NCBI GenBank assembly: GCA_016125385.1
Contig: WGLV01000055.1
Location: 1-64,000, forward strand
DNA from: a bacterium
Lineage (GTDB): Bacteria > Hinthialibacterota > Hinthialibacteria > Hinthialibacterales > Hinthialibacteraceae
Direction of reading: 5' to 3'
DNA length: 64,000 bases
In this document: piece by piece, positions 46,485 to 55,241 of the stretch
How positions within the stretch are numbered: position 1 is the first letter of the stretch
Layout of the letters: each line of letters opens with the position of its first letter
Position numbers and translations under genes: made by a program
Notes under the pieces: model-generated
What the model saw: the letters and a program-made list of their open reading frames with translations, nothing else
The model's database searches: none
What the model was told of the DNA's origin: nothing

Positions 46485-48803
46485 TCAGCCAGCGGGATTC
46501 AGTTGACCGTCCAGCGTAATGATTTGCCCTGCATCCATGGCGATCTCTTTTTGCAGATCGCCGTAACGCAGATGCGCCGTTCCGCCCGCGAGAGATTTTA
46601 CGCTCGCCTTTACCAGTTTTCCGTCTTTCCACTCCAGCCCGATTTCAAAGGCGCCGCGCGCGCGCAGACCCGAAATGGAGCCGCTTTTAAGCCCGCCGGG
46701 TAACGCGGGCAGCAGGTTGATTTCGCCGGTATGGCTCTGCAACAGCATTTCGGTGATGCCCGAGGTTCCGCCAAAGTTGCCATCGATCTGGAAGGGCGGA
46801 TGCGTATCGAACATATTGGGCAGCGTTCCGGTCGAGATAAGCTCGGTCAGCATCAGGTATGAATGATCGCCGTCGAGCAGCCGCGCCCAGAAATTGACCT
46901 TCCACGCCTTGCTCCAACCGGTTCCGCCGTCGCCGCGATGTTCGAGCGATACCCGGGCGGCTTTGGCGAGGTCCGGCGTATTTAATGGAGTGATCTCATT
47001 ACCGGGATGAAGCCCCCACAAGTGTGAAACATGGCGGTGTTGATTGTTGGGATCGTCTTTATCTTCAAGCCATTCCTGTAATTGCCCGAATCGGCCGATC
47101 TGATTCGGCGCGATGCGCGCTTTCATGTCAACAAGTTGGGCGCGCAGGTCCTCATCCACGCCGAGTATCTCGCTGGCCTGAATCACATTGGAAAACAGGT
47201 TTCGTATGATCTGGTGGTCCATGGTGGGACCAGCGACCAGCCCGCCGTTTTCAGGCGAGTTGGAGGGCGTACTGATCAGCCAGCCGGTTTTGGGATCTTC
47301 AACCAGAAAATCAACGAAGAACAGCGCCGCGCCCTTCATGACGGGATAAGCGCGATTTTCGAGGAATGCGCGGTCATGAGTAAACGCGTAATGCAGCCAC
47401 AGGTTCTGACAGAGCCAGGCGCCGCCGGTCATCCAGATGCCGTGATTGGTATGGTTGATCGGCGCCGCGCCGCGCCAAATATCGGTATTATGATGAAGAA
47501 CCCATCCACGGCAGCCGTAATGAACGCGGGCGACTTTTCCACCGGTGATCACGAGGTCGTCGAGCATGTCGAACAGCGGATCGGCGCATTCAGACAGGTT
47601 ACACATCTCGGCCGGCCAGTAATTCATTTCGGTATTGATATTCACCGTCCATTTGCTATCCCACGGCGGCTGCAGTTCCTGATTCCAGATGCCTTGCAGG
47701 TTGGCCGGCTGGCTGCCCGGGCGTGAACTGGAGATCAGCAGATAGCGTCCGTACTGGTAATACAGGACTACAAGTTGCGGATCGAACTCTTCCGCGAATT
47801 TTTTGATGCGGACATTGGTGGGTTGATCGGCGGCGGGTGTGGAACCAAGGTCGAAATGAACCCGATCGAATAACGTTTGATAATCGGCGACATGCTCAGC
47901 TTTGAGTTGCTCGAACGATTTTCCTTCATTCAATTTCATATCCGCGAGGCAATGTTCCGCCGGAACTTCGCCGATATCGCGGAAATTTTTATAACTGGTG
48001 GCGGCGGACAGGCGAAGCGTAACCGCGTCAGCGTTGTAGACCGTTGCGCCGTCATCCGTTACTCCCACTTCCCCGCCCTCTGGCGTAACGCTCAGCCATG
48101 ATTCGAATCGCATGATATTTAGATTTTCGGGTGAAAATTTTGAATCGTCGCCGGAATCAAGACGTCCGTGGAACTTCAGCAACGCCCCATGTTCCGTCGC
48201 CGCGTTCTCGAATTTGACCGCCTTGTGAGGAGAGGTCAGCGAGACGCCCATCGTGATGGCGCCAGGTTTATCGGCGGAGATTCGCATCACGATGATGTTG
48301 GCCGGGTAACTGGAGAAAATTTCACGCCGATAGGTAACACCGTTACACTCGTATTGAACCGTCGCAAGAGCGTTATCGAGATCAAGAGTCCGGACGTAAT
48401 TTTGTACGTTTTTGTGGTCGGGGAACGAAAGCAGCACGTCTCCGAAAGGCTGATACGATTCCTGATGAACCGGGCGGCTCATCATGTCCCATGCGGCGTC
48501 TTCCGCTTCTTTTTGTTTACCCTCAAAGAGAAGCTGGCGTACGCGGGGAAGCGCTTCAAGCGCTTTGGGATTGATATAATCGCGCGGGACGCCGGTCCAG
48601 AGCGTATCTTCGTTGAACTGAATGCGTTCCGATTCAACGCCGCCGAACACCATCGCGCCAAGGCGGCCGTTTCCGATTGGCAGCGCTTCGACCCATACCT
48701 TCGCGGGTTCGGTGTACCAAAGTTGCATCGCATCGTTCGCCGGAAACGCGGCTGGAGCCAGCAAACCTGTCATGACGAGTAATAAACTTAAGAATCGTTT
48801 CAT
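46485..48803 (-). CDS. Secreted GH95 alpha-L-fucosidase
   Basis: A 772-residue exported glycosidase with signal peptide FLSLLLVMTGLLAPAAFP. The N-terminal beta-sandwich has WYTEPAKVWVEALPIGNGRL and FNEDTLWTG, signatures of GH95. The (alpha/alpha)6 barrel holds NINTEMNYWPAE, whose N388 and N390 correspond to the catalytic-site asparagine pair of characterised 1,2-alpha-L-fucosidases. HVSHLWGLHPGNEI and IDGNFGGTSGITEML are also conserved. GH95 enzymes remove terminal alpha-1,2-linked fucose or related galactose by inversion. With the GH3 gene it forms an exo-acting pair. Confidence 0.95.
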   Translation of the reverse strand: MKRFLSLLLVMTGLLAPAAFPANDAMQLWYTEPAKVWVEALPIGNGRLGAMVFGGVESERIQFNEDTLWTGVPRDYINPKALEALPRVRQLLFEGKQKEAEDAAWDMMSRPVHQESYQPFGDVLLSFPDHKNVQNYVRTLDLDNALATVQYECNGVTYRREIFSSYPANIIVMRISADKPGAITMGVSLTSPHKAVKFENAATEHGALLKFHGRLDSGDDSKFSPENLNIMRFESWLSVTPEGGEVGVTDDGATVYNADAVTLRLSAATSYKNFRDIGEVPAEHCLADMKLNEGKSFEQLKAEHVADYQTLFDRVHFDLGSTPAADQPTNVRIKKFAEEFDPQLVVLYYQYGRYLLISSSRPGSQPANLQGIWNQELQPPWDSKWTVNINTEMNYWPAEMCNLSECADPLFDMLDDLVITGGKVARVHYGCRGWVLHHNTDIWRGAAPINHTNHGIWMTGGAWLCQNLWLHYAFTHDRAFLENRAYPVMKGAALFFVDFLVEDPKTGWLISTPSNSPENGGLVAGPTMDHQIIRNLFSNVIQASEILGVDEDLRAQLVDMKARIAPNQIGRFGQLQEWLEDKDDPNNQHRHVSHLWGLHPGNEITPLNTPDLAKAARVSLEHRGDGGTGWSKAWKVNFWARLLDGDHSYLMLTELISTGTLPNMFDTHPPFQIDGNFGGTSGITEMLLQSHTGEINLLPALPGGLKSGSISGLRARGAFEIGLEWKDGKLVKASVKSLAGGTAHLRYGDLQKEIAMDAGQIITLDGQLNPAG

Positions 48804-48929
48804 AATTTGCAGAATCCCTTCCTCTCGATTTCAGATTGATTTCTCATCCCGGACGCGCGAATAATCCGGCGCGAATCGACAACTACTTTATCAAATCATC
48901 CAATCTATTTCTAACGCTGGACAAGAAGA

Positions 48930-48959
48930 AGGCATGGCCGAAGAAACCCGGCCATGCCT
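48930..48959 (-). terminator. Intrinsic terminator of the Gfo/Idh-HEAT operon
   Basis: An 11-bp perfect stem (AGGCATGGCCG with CGGCCATGCCT) with an eight-base loop lies after the HEAT gene. On the minus strand it is followed by TTCTTCTTGT. Confidence 0.8.
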
Positions 48960-48996
48960 GAATCGTCAAGAACTCTTTCAAGACATCCGCGAAATA

Positions 48997-49617
48997 CTAC
49001 ATAGCGGCTTTCGCGGCGCGTTCGACCTGTTTGAATTCGCTGGCTGAGGCCAGTTTCGCATAAATCGCTTTCGCTTGTTTTGAATCTCCCGAAGCGGCGA
49101 AGCCTTCCGCACAACGGAAGAGACCTTCGCTGACGGCGAGCTGGTTCTGGCCGGACGTTTCGCCCAATGCGCTCAACAATGCTTTGGAAGCGCCCGAACC
49201 GCCGATGCTTCCCAGCGCGCGCGCCGCGGCCTGAACGGTCACGGGATAGGAATCGCTCAGCAATCCGGCAAGCGCTTTCACAGCTTTTCCGTCCTTCCGG
49301 ACGCCCAGGCTGCCAATGACGCCAATGCGCTGCAACCCCTTCAGCTCGCTTAACGCAGAACGCAGAGCCGAATCGACGGAGCTATCGGCGATGGTCTCCA
49401 GACCATAGCGAGCCATGTGAGAGTGTTCGGCGCTGCCGAGCAACGCCGCCAATGGTTTGACGGATTTTTTTGTTCCAACGCGAGCCAGTTCGCGGCAGGC
49501 GTCGGCGATTTCTTTTCTGGAAGAGTCTTTCGACTCGATTACGGCGATCAGAGCCGCTTCGCCTTCAGCGGCTGAAACCGCGGTCAACGCCGCGATGCGT
49601 GTTGCGGATAAACTCAT
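48997..49617 (-). CDS. HEAT-repeat protein paired with Gfo/Idh
   Basis: A 206-residue helical repeat protein. The start at 49617 follows AAAGGAGA; an upstream extension of the frame overlaps the preceding gene and lacks a ribosome binding site. Repeats are regular: EIADACRELARVGTKKSVKPLAALLG, AARALGSIGGSGASKALLSALGE. No signal peptide is present, so it is probably cytoplasmic, unlike the exported oxidoreductase encoded 41 bases upstream in the same operon. HEAT proteins are binding scaffolds; no enzymatic motif is visible. Confidence 0.8.
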   Translation of the reverse strand: MSLSATRIAALTAVSAAEGEAALIAVIESKDSSRKEIADACRELARVGTKKSVKPLAALLGSAEHSHMARYGLETIADSSVDSALRSALSELKGLQRIGVIGSLGVRKDGKAVKALAGLLSDSYPVTVQAAARALGSIGGSGASKALLSALGETSGQNQLAVSEGLFRCAEGFAASGDSKQAKAIYAKLASASEFKQVERAAKAAM

Positions 49618-49658
49618 GATCCATTCTCCTTTCGGCCGAGCCGATGTAAACAACCCGA

Positions 49659-51005
49659 TTAGATAATCCAGGGTTCGCGCATGGCGCGCGAGCAAAGCCG
49701 ATTCGCTTCGGGATCGTTGATGAACTCTTCTTTTTTCGGATCGTACTTCATGTCGCGCTTGAGCCACATACAGATATTGGCCGCGTGAACGGTGGCCATC
49801 GAGTAGTGCATGACCTTTTCATCCGCGACGCAATGTTTGCGGTTCTTGATGCAGTCAACGTAATTGCGCCAGTGATTCATGGGCCGGCCGGTACGTTCCA
49901 TGTATTCATTGACAACCTTGTCGAAATTTTCCAGCAATGCAGGTGAAGAGACTTCTGGTTTTTCATATCCATCGCCGACGGTCACCCAGCCTTCATCGCC
50001 TTCATAGCGAACGGCGCAGGAGCCTTTCAGCATCTTCTTTTCCATGTCGCGGGTGAGAATCATCTTCACGCCGTTTTCAAACACGGTCACCATGCCTTCC
50101 CCATACGGATTGTTGACATAGCCGTATTCAAGCGCGGCGGTATTCTGCATTCCCATTGCAACCTGACATTGCGCGAAAGTGTGGGTTCCCCATTCACCGA
50201 TGCAACTGGTATGAAAATCGTAAAATCCGCGCCAGCCGCCTTTGACGTATTCACTATTATATGGACGCCAGGGGCAGGGCCCGAGCCAGTGATCCCAATC
50301 GCATTCCTCTTTGGGCGGCAGGGGTTCTTCCGGACGCCAGTCATAGGACATCTCGGCGGCGTCCCACGGGGCGATGTGAGCATAGACGGTGTGGACTTTA
50401 CCGAGTTTGCCGGTGCGCAGCAACTCATTGGCGAAGGTGAAGTTCGCTTCGCTGAGGCGCTGGGTTCCGGTCTGGTAGATGCGCCCATAGCGCTCGGCGG
50501 TTTCAACCACGGCGCGGCCTTCTTTGATGGTCATGCAGGATGGTTTTTCGGAATAAACGTCTTTTCCAGCGCGCATCGCCATAATGGCGGCGAGAGCGTG
50601 CCAGCGGTCGCCGGTGGTGGAGAGCACCGCATCGATGTCGTTGCGCTCAGCGAGAAAGACGCGGATATCGTGGTAAAGCTGGCAATCATGATTGTCGTAA
50701 CGCGCGTCAACGAGTTTTTTCGCGGCTTCGACGCGGCCTTTTTGCGGATCGCACAGCGCGACGAATTGCACTTCGGGTTCGCGCAGCAGCATGCGCAGGT
50801 CAAACGAGCCGCGATTGCCAATGCCGATGCCGCCGAAGACGATGCGTTCGCTCGGCGCCACCGCTCCATCCTGCCCCAGCGCCGAGGCGGGGATCAGGGT
50901 GGGCGCCATCAACGCCGCGCCGCCCGCGGCGGATGTTTTCAGAAACCGGCGCCGGGTATGCGGAGTGGACATGGATTGCTTCAAGAGACGTTTTGAATCG
51001 GACAT
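49659..51005 (-). CDS. Tat-exported Gfo/Idh/MocA oxidoreductase
   Basis: A 448-residue exported oxidoreductase. The ATG at 51005 is seven bases after GGAGG. The leader TRRRFLKTSAAGGAALMAP is a twin-arginine signal. The Rossmann segment is FGGIGIGNRGSFDLRML, and SEKPSCMTIKEG carries the conserved EKP. The C-terminal domain is tryptophan- and tyrosine-rich (CDWDHWLGPCPWRPYN; GGWRGFYDFHTSCIGEWGTHT), as in a Planctomycetes-type subgroup, and ends MREPWII. Substrates in this subgroup are largely unknown; sugar or sugar-derivative oxidation is expected. Cotranscribed with the HEAT gene. Confidence 0.9.
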   Translation of the reverse strand: MSDSKRLLKQSMSTPHTRRRFLKTSAAGGAALMAPTLIPASALGQDGAVAPSERIVFGGIGIGNRGSFDLRMLLREPEVQFVALCDPQKGRVEAAKKLVDARYDNHDCQLYHDIRVFLAERNDIDAVLSTTGDRWHALAAIMAMRAGKDVYSEKPSCMTIKEGRAVVETAERYGRIYQTGTQRLSEANFTFANELLRTGKLGKVHTVYAHIAPWDAAEMSYDWRPEEPLPPKEECDWDHWLGPCPWRPYNSEYVKGGWRGFYDFHTSCIGEWGTHTFAQCQVAMGMQNTAALEYGYVNNPYGEGMVTVFENGVKMILTRDMEKKMLKGSCAVRYEGDEGWVTVGDGYEKPEVSSPALLENFDKVVNEYMERTGRPMNHWRNYVDCIKNRKHCVADEKVMHYSMATVHAANICMWLKRDMKYDPKKEEFINDPEANRLCSRAMREPWII

Positions 51006-51242
51006 TTGAATGCCTCCAGTGAAGTGGCCTTCGGGAGGATGTTGATTATCATACGAATACCAGTTCATTCTCTCCCCGAATGTGTCTGGCGATGATATCA
51101 AATTCACAAGAGGATTTAAATCCTGACGAGTCATAAATTATTCATGCCATTTTGACAACAGCGCAGTGCATGTACCGCATGGAAATCGCTTTGATTTGCT
51201 GTAAAATATGCGAATTATATCGAATAAAGCGATGCGGGAGTT

Positions 51243-53195
51243 ATGAGCAATCAATCAATCGCCATCCTGTTCTTTACCGCCATTGTGGTTTCATCCGGGG
51301 CGTTCGGCCAAACCGACTTTACCCTGGACCTGTTTAACCAGTCGATCCAATCGAACTGCGCCTATTGCCACGGAGGGGACGAACCGGCGGGTAATCTGGT
51401 TTTGGAGCCGTTGGATTCCATAGAGACGATCTCCGATCAGGTCGACCAATGGCTGAAAGTATTGCATCGCGTCGAGGCGCGCGAGATGCCTCCGAAGTTC
51501 GTCCCCGCCCTGGATGATGAACACCGCTCCGAATTAACCCACTGGCTTAAACAGGCGATCGACGAGATGGTGTGCGGCGATGCCCAGGTTCCCGGCCCGG
51601 CGCCGGTGCGTCGATTGAACCGGAACGAGTACGCCGCGACCATTCGCGATTTGCTGGGCATCCATTTCAATGCGGGACACGATCTGCCGGAGGACGGCGC
51701 CGGAGGCGCGGGATTCGACAACGCCGCTGAAACGCTGTTTATCTCGCCCGTTCATCTGGAACGTTATTTCGAAGCAGCCCGGGAGGCGCTTGATTACGCC
51801 GTTGCGGACGCGGGCGCTCGCCGGTTGCTTTTCATCGCGCAACCGGGAGATTCGCTGAGTGAAACGGACGCGGCGCGGACGATTCTGGAGCGGTTCGCCT
51901 CGCGCGCGTTTCGCCGTCCCGTCAAAGAGGATGAGCTGCAGCCCCTGCTCGCGCTGTTTCAGGCCGCGTTCAAACGGGACGGTTCCTTTGAAGAAGCGGT
52001 GTTGTACGCCATGCGCGCGGTGTTAATCTCGCCGAATTTTCTATTTCTTATTGAAACGCCGAACACCACCAGTATGGTCAGGCCGGTTAACGACTATGAA
52101 CTCGCCTGTCGCCTTTCGTATTTTTTATGGTCGAGCATGCCCGACGATGAGCTATTCGCTCTTGCGAAAAATCAGGAGTTGCATCGGGCGGGCGTTTTGG
52201 AAGAACAGATCGATCGCATGCTGTCCGAACCCAGCATCGGACGCCGTTCGCGCTCTCTCGAAGACCTGAAGTCGCAGGAATTCGCGCAGAATTTCGTCAG
52301 CCAATGGCTGGGTACGCGCGAACTGGGCCGTAATCTCAAACCCGATCAACGGCTGTTCAAGCAGTACAATCAGGACCTTGAAGCCTCAATGCGGTATGAA
52401 CCCGTCTATTTTTTCCACCGCATCGTCGACGAGAATCTGTCTCTGTTGAATCTGATCGATTCGGATTTCACCTACGTCAGCGAGCGGTTGGCGAGATTGT
52501 ACGGTATCGACAAACAGGTTGAAGTGAATAATCAGCAGATGAATTTCATCCATTTACCCGCCGGCAGTCATCGCGGCGGCGTAATGACGATGGCGGGCGT
52601 TCTGGCAGTGAGTTCGTACCCTCATCGCACCAGTCCGGTATTACGCGGCAAATGGGTTCTTGATTCATTACTCGGGACGCCGCCTCCCCCACCACCACCC
52701 AACGTGCCTCCGTTGCCCGAAGTCGACGATCAACCCACGCCGACCACCGTGCGCGAACGCCTGACGCAGCATCGTCAGAATCCGGTATGCGCTTCCTGTC
52801 ACGACCGCATCGATCCTATTGGATTCGGGCTGGAAAATTTCGACGCGATCGGACGATGGCGAACGGAAGATCACGGGAAACGGATCGACGCGTCAGGAAC
52901 CCTGCCGGACGGGCGAACATTCGACGGGCCGGAAGAACTGAGAAAAGTTCTGATGGATAACAAAGACCTGTTCATCCGCAATCTGACCGTCAAAATGATG
53001 AGCTACGCTCTCGGACGAGGGCTGACGCTGGAAGACCAGTGTACGGTCGACATGATTGTTGAAACTCTGCAATCGAATGATTACAAAGCGAGAACCCTGA
53101 TCGCCGAAATCGTAAAAAGCATCCCGTTCCGTTACCGGCGCGCTCATGAGGCTCCGGTCGGTTATGGCGATGACGTTGTTGTTTTATCAGACTGA
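51243..53195 (+). CDS. DUF1592/DUF1588-type secreted c-type cytochrome-like protein
   Basis: A 650-residue exported protein with signal peptide FFTAIVVSSGAFG. A cytochrome-like start with CAYCHGGDEPAGNL is followed by the Planctomycetes module series DUF1587 (VRRLNRNEYAATIRDLLGI), DUF1595, DUF1592 (NDYELACRLSYFLWSSMPDDEL), DUF1588 (GKWVLDSLLGTPPPPPPPN) and DUF1585 (FIRNLTVKMMSYALGRGL). A second CxxCH (CASCHDRIDPIGFGLENFD) lies in DUF1588, giving up to two heme c sites. It is followed by a DUF1552 gene 89 bases on, the usual partner. The pair is thought to be periplasmic and redox-linked, but the reaction is unknown. Confidence 0.9.
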   Translation: MSNQSIAILFFTAIVVSSGAFGQTDFTLDLFNQSIQSNCAYCHGGDEPAGNLVLEPLDSIETISDQVDQWLKVLHRVEAREMPPKFVPALDDEHRSELTHWLKQAIDEMVCGDAQVPGPAPVRRLNRNEYAATIRDLLGIHFNAGHDLPEDGAGGAGFDNAAETLFISPVHLERYFEAAREALDYAVADAGARRLLFIAQPGDSLSETDAARTILERFASRAFRRPVKEDELQPLLALFQAAFKRDGSFEEAVLYAMRAVLISPNFLFLIETPNTTSMVRPVNDYELACRLSYFLWSSMPDDELFALAKNQELHRAGVLEEQIDRMLSEPSIGRRSRSLEDLKSQEFAQNFVSQWLGTRELGRNLKPDQRLFKQYNQDLEASMRYEPVYFFHRIVDENLSLLNLIDSDFTYVSERLARLYGIDKQVEVNNQQMNFIHLPAGSHRGGVMTMAGVLAVSSYPHRTSPVLRGKWVLDSLLGTPPPPPPPNVPPLPEVDDQPTPTTVRERLTQHRQNPVCASCHDRIDPIGFGLENFDAIGRWRTEDHGKRIDASGTLPDGRTFDGPEELRKVLMDNKDLFIRNLTVKMMSYALGRGLTLEDQCTVDMIVETLQSNDYKARTLIAEIVKSIPFRYRRAHEAPVGYGDDVVVLSD

Positions 53196-53284
53196 CCGGT
53201 CAAAATCGTGGTAAAGTATACGGAACCAATCATCAGCGCCGCCGTCACAACTCCATGCGATGAACTCTGGCTGGAGGCGAATTC

Positions 53285-54631
53285 ATGAGTATCAAATCGC
53301 GCCCGATCTCGCGCAGAACACTGTTGAAAGGCGCGGGCGCCGCATTAGCCCTGCCCTGGCTCGAAGCCATGTCGCCGGCACGCGCGCACGGCGCTGAATT
53401 CACTCCCAAACGCATGGCCGCGATGTTCATGCCCAATGGCGTACATCCCGGCATGTGGACGCCCGAGAGTGAAGGCCGGGATTTCAAAATATCGCCCACG
53501 CTGGAACCGATGGCCGATCTGAAAGACGATCTGCTGGTGCTGACCAACCTGTGGAACCAGGGAAGCAACACCGGCGACGGCCACTACGTCAAAGCTGCGG
53601 GTTACCTGACCTGCACGACGATCAACAAAACCGTCGGCGTCGATCTGAACAGCAACGGGATCTCAATGGATCAGGCAGCGGCGCAACGGATCGGCTCGCA
53701 AACGCCTTTGCCGTCGCTCGAGCTCGGTACCGAGCCGGTGCAGACCGGCGTTGACTCCAACGTGGGCTATACGCGAGTATACGGCGCCCATATCGCATGG
53801 CGGACTCCCACGAGCCCATTGGCGAAAGAGATCAACCCCCGGCTGGTGTACGAGCGTCTGTTCCGTGCGAGCCGGCAGGACCCCGACGACGCCCGGCAGG
53901 ACAAACCGCTGCTCGACCTTGTATTGGCGGACGCCAACCGGCTGCGCGGCAAACTGGGTTCAGCCGATCAACAACGCATGGATGAATACCTGCATTCGGT
54001 ACGCGCATTGGAAACCCGCATTGAGCGCGCCAGCCGTCAGGATGAACATCAATGGACGCCGCGCGCCGACGTCGAAAAGGCAGCCCCCCGCCCCGCTGGA
54101 ATTCCGCCCGAACACGCTGAACACGTGCGGCTGATGATGGACATGATGATTCTCGCGTTTCAAACCGACACGACGCGCATCTGCACCTTCATGTTTGGCA
54201 ACTCGGTCAGCAATATCAATTTTTCGTTTCTCGACGGGGTTGATGGCGCCCATCATTCCACTTCACACCATCAGAAAAACGAAGACATGCTGAGGCAATA
54301 CCAACTCATCAACCGCTGGCACGTCGAACAATACGCCTATATGGTCAGGCGCCTGAAAGAAATTCGTGAAGGCGAGCAATCACTGCTCGACAATTCAATG
54401 GTTCTGTTCGGCTCGGGGCTGCGCGACGGCGACAGCCACAATCCACACAATCTGCCCATGCTGCTGGCGGGCCGAGCGGGCGGACGCATCGCGACGGGCC
54501 AGCATTTGAAATACCATGAAGACACGCCGCTGGCGAATCTGTACGTTTCCATGCTCGACGCCTTCGATACTCCAGTGGAGCGCTTCGCCGACAGTACAGG
54601 CCCCCTGCCTGGCGTATTAGCGACGGTGTGA
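53285..54631 (+). CDS. Tat-exported DUF1552 protein
   Basis: A 448-residue protein of the DUF1552 family. The leader SRRTLLKGAGAALALPWLEA is a twin-arginine signal. Family features are MAAMFMPNGVHPGMWTP, NLWNQGSNTGDGHYVKAAGYLT, DVEKAAPRPAGIPPEHAEHV and MVLFGSGLRDGDSHNPHNLP, which recall alkaline-phosphatase/sulfatase-superfamily metal sites (Asp/His-rich). It is always found beside DUF1592 proteins in Planctomycetota and relatives. Probably acts in the periplasm with its partner; the substrate is not known. Confidence 0.9.
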   Translation: MSIKSRPISRRTLLKGAGAALALPWLEAMSPARAHGAEFTPKRMAAMFMPNGVHPGMWTPESEGRDFKISPTLEPMADLKDDLLVLTNLWNQGSNTGDGHYVKAAGYLTCTTINKTVGVDLNSNGISMDQAAAQRIGSQTPLPSLELGTEPVQTGVDSNVGYTRVYGAHIAWRTPTSPLAKEINPRLVYERLFRASRQDPDDARQDKPLLDLVLADANRLRGKLGSADQQRMDEYLHSVRALETRIERASRQDEHQWTPRADVEKAAPRPAGIPPEHAEHVRLMMDMMILAFQTDTTRICTFMFGNSVSNINFSFLDGVDGAHHSTSHHQKNEDMLRQYQLINRWHVEQYAYMVRRLKEIREGEQSLLDNSMVLFGSGLRDGDSHNPHNLPMLLAGRAGGRIATGQHLKYHEDTPLANLYVSMLDAFDTPVERFADSTGPLPGVLATV

Positions 54632-54757
54632 AAGTTCAATACGCTGTGAGAGTTCCATTCGGATTCATCAATGTGAAAATCACGTTTTTCATGTAATTTT
54701 CACGGGTTGTACCAAAACCAATCTTTGACAATCTCGATAGATAACACGAGGCGCCCG

Positions 54758-54961
54758 ATGAAAATAAAGATGGTCGTTCATGAAGCGGAAGATGGCGGAT
54801 TTTGGGCTGAAGTTCCTTCGATTCATGGTTGCGTCACGCAAGGCGATACGCTTGATGAACTCATGCACAACATTCAGGAAGCGGTTGAATTGTGTTTATC
54901 TATTGACGTTCGTGACTTTGAAATTACAGAACGGGACCGGATCGTGGGGATCGCCGTGTGA
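54758..54961 (+). CDS. hicB: HicB-like antitoxin
   Basis: A 67-residue HicB-type protein. The ATG at 54758 begins the RNase-H-like fold: MVVHEAEDGGFWAEVPSIHG, CVTQGDTLDELMHNIQEAVE. This is the short form without an added DNA-binding helix-turn-helix domain. It should sequester the HicA mRNA interferase. The gene order is antitoxin first and overlaps hicA by four bases (GTGTGA). The toxin gene is interrupted by a stop codon, so the antitoxin may now be an orphan. Confidence 0.88.
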   Translation: MKIKMVVHEAEDGGFWAEVPSIHGCVTQGDTLDELMHNIQEAVELCLSIDVRDFEITERDRIVGIAV

Positions 54962-55164
54962 AATCGATTTCTGGAAAAGAATTCGCTCGGATTCTTGAAA
55001 AACATGGCTGGGAACTACGGAGGAGTAAAGGAAGCCATCACGTCTACATGAAATAAGGTCTGACTATTCTCCTGACCGTTCCGATTCATGAAAACAAACC
55101 GTTGAAAACAGGTTTGCAAAACCACCTCATGAAACTCGCAGACATTAAAGAAACTGATCTGTAA
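54958..55164 (+). pseudogene. hicA: HicA-like toxin with premature stop codon
   Basis: A GTG overlapping the hicB stop starts a frame reading SGKEFARILEKHGWELRRSK then GSHHVYMK, the double-stranded-RNA-binding-like fold of HicA with its catalytic His. Codon 33 (55054-55056) is TAA. The same frame continues with GLTILLTVPIHENKPLKTG, the normal second half, to a TAA at 55162. One C-to-T change (CAA to TAA) would explain the break, though the original codon is not known. The truncated product lacks the second half of the fold and should be inactive. Confidence 0.85.
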
Positions 55165-55190
55165 AACCATCCACTGTATTCATGCAACGA

Positions 55191-55220
55191 AAAAACGCCT
55201 CCGCTGCCGGAGGCGTTTTT
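55191..55220. terminator. Bidirectional terminator
   Basis: A 13-bp perfect stem (AAAAACGCCTCCG with CGGAGGCGTTTTT) closes a four-base loop. It lies between hicA and the convergent Gfo/Idh gene. Confidence 0.92.
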
Positions 55221-55241
55221 CGTTTCGTTACATTGAAACGG

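Noticed and set aside
48168..48782. 204-codon open frame opposite the GH95 gene
   Set aside because: Shadow frame of a clear GH95 gene, no domain or start signal.
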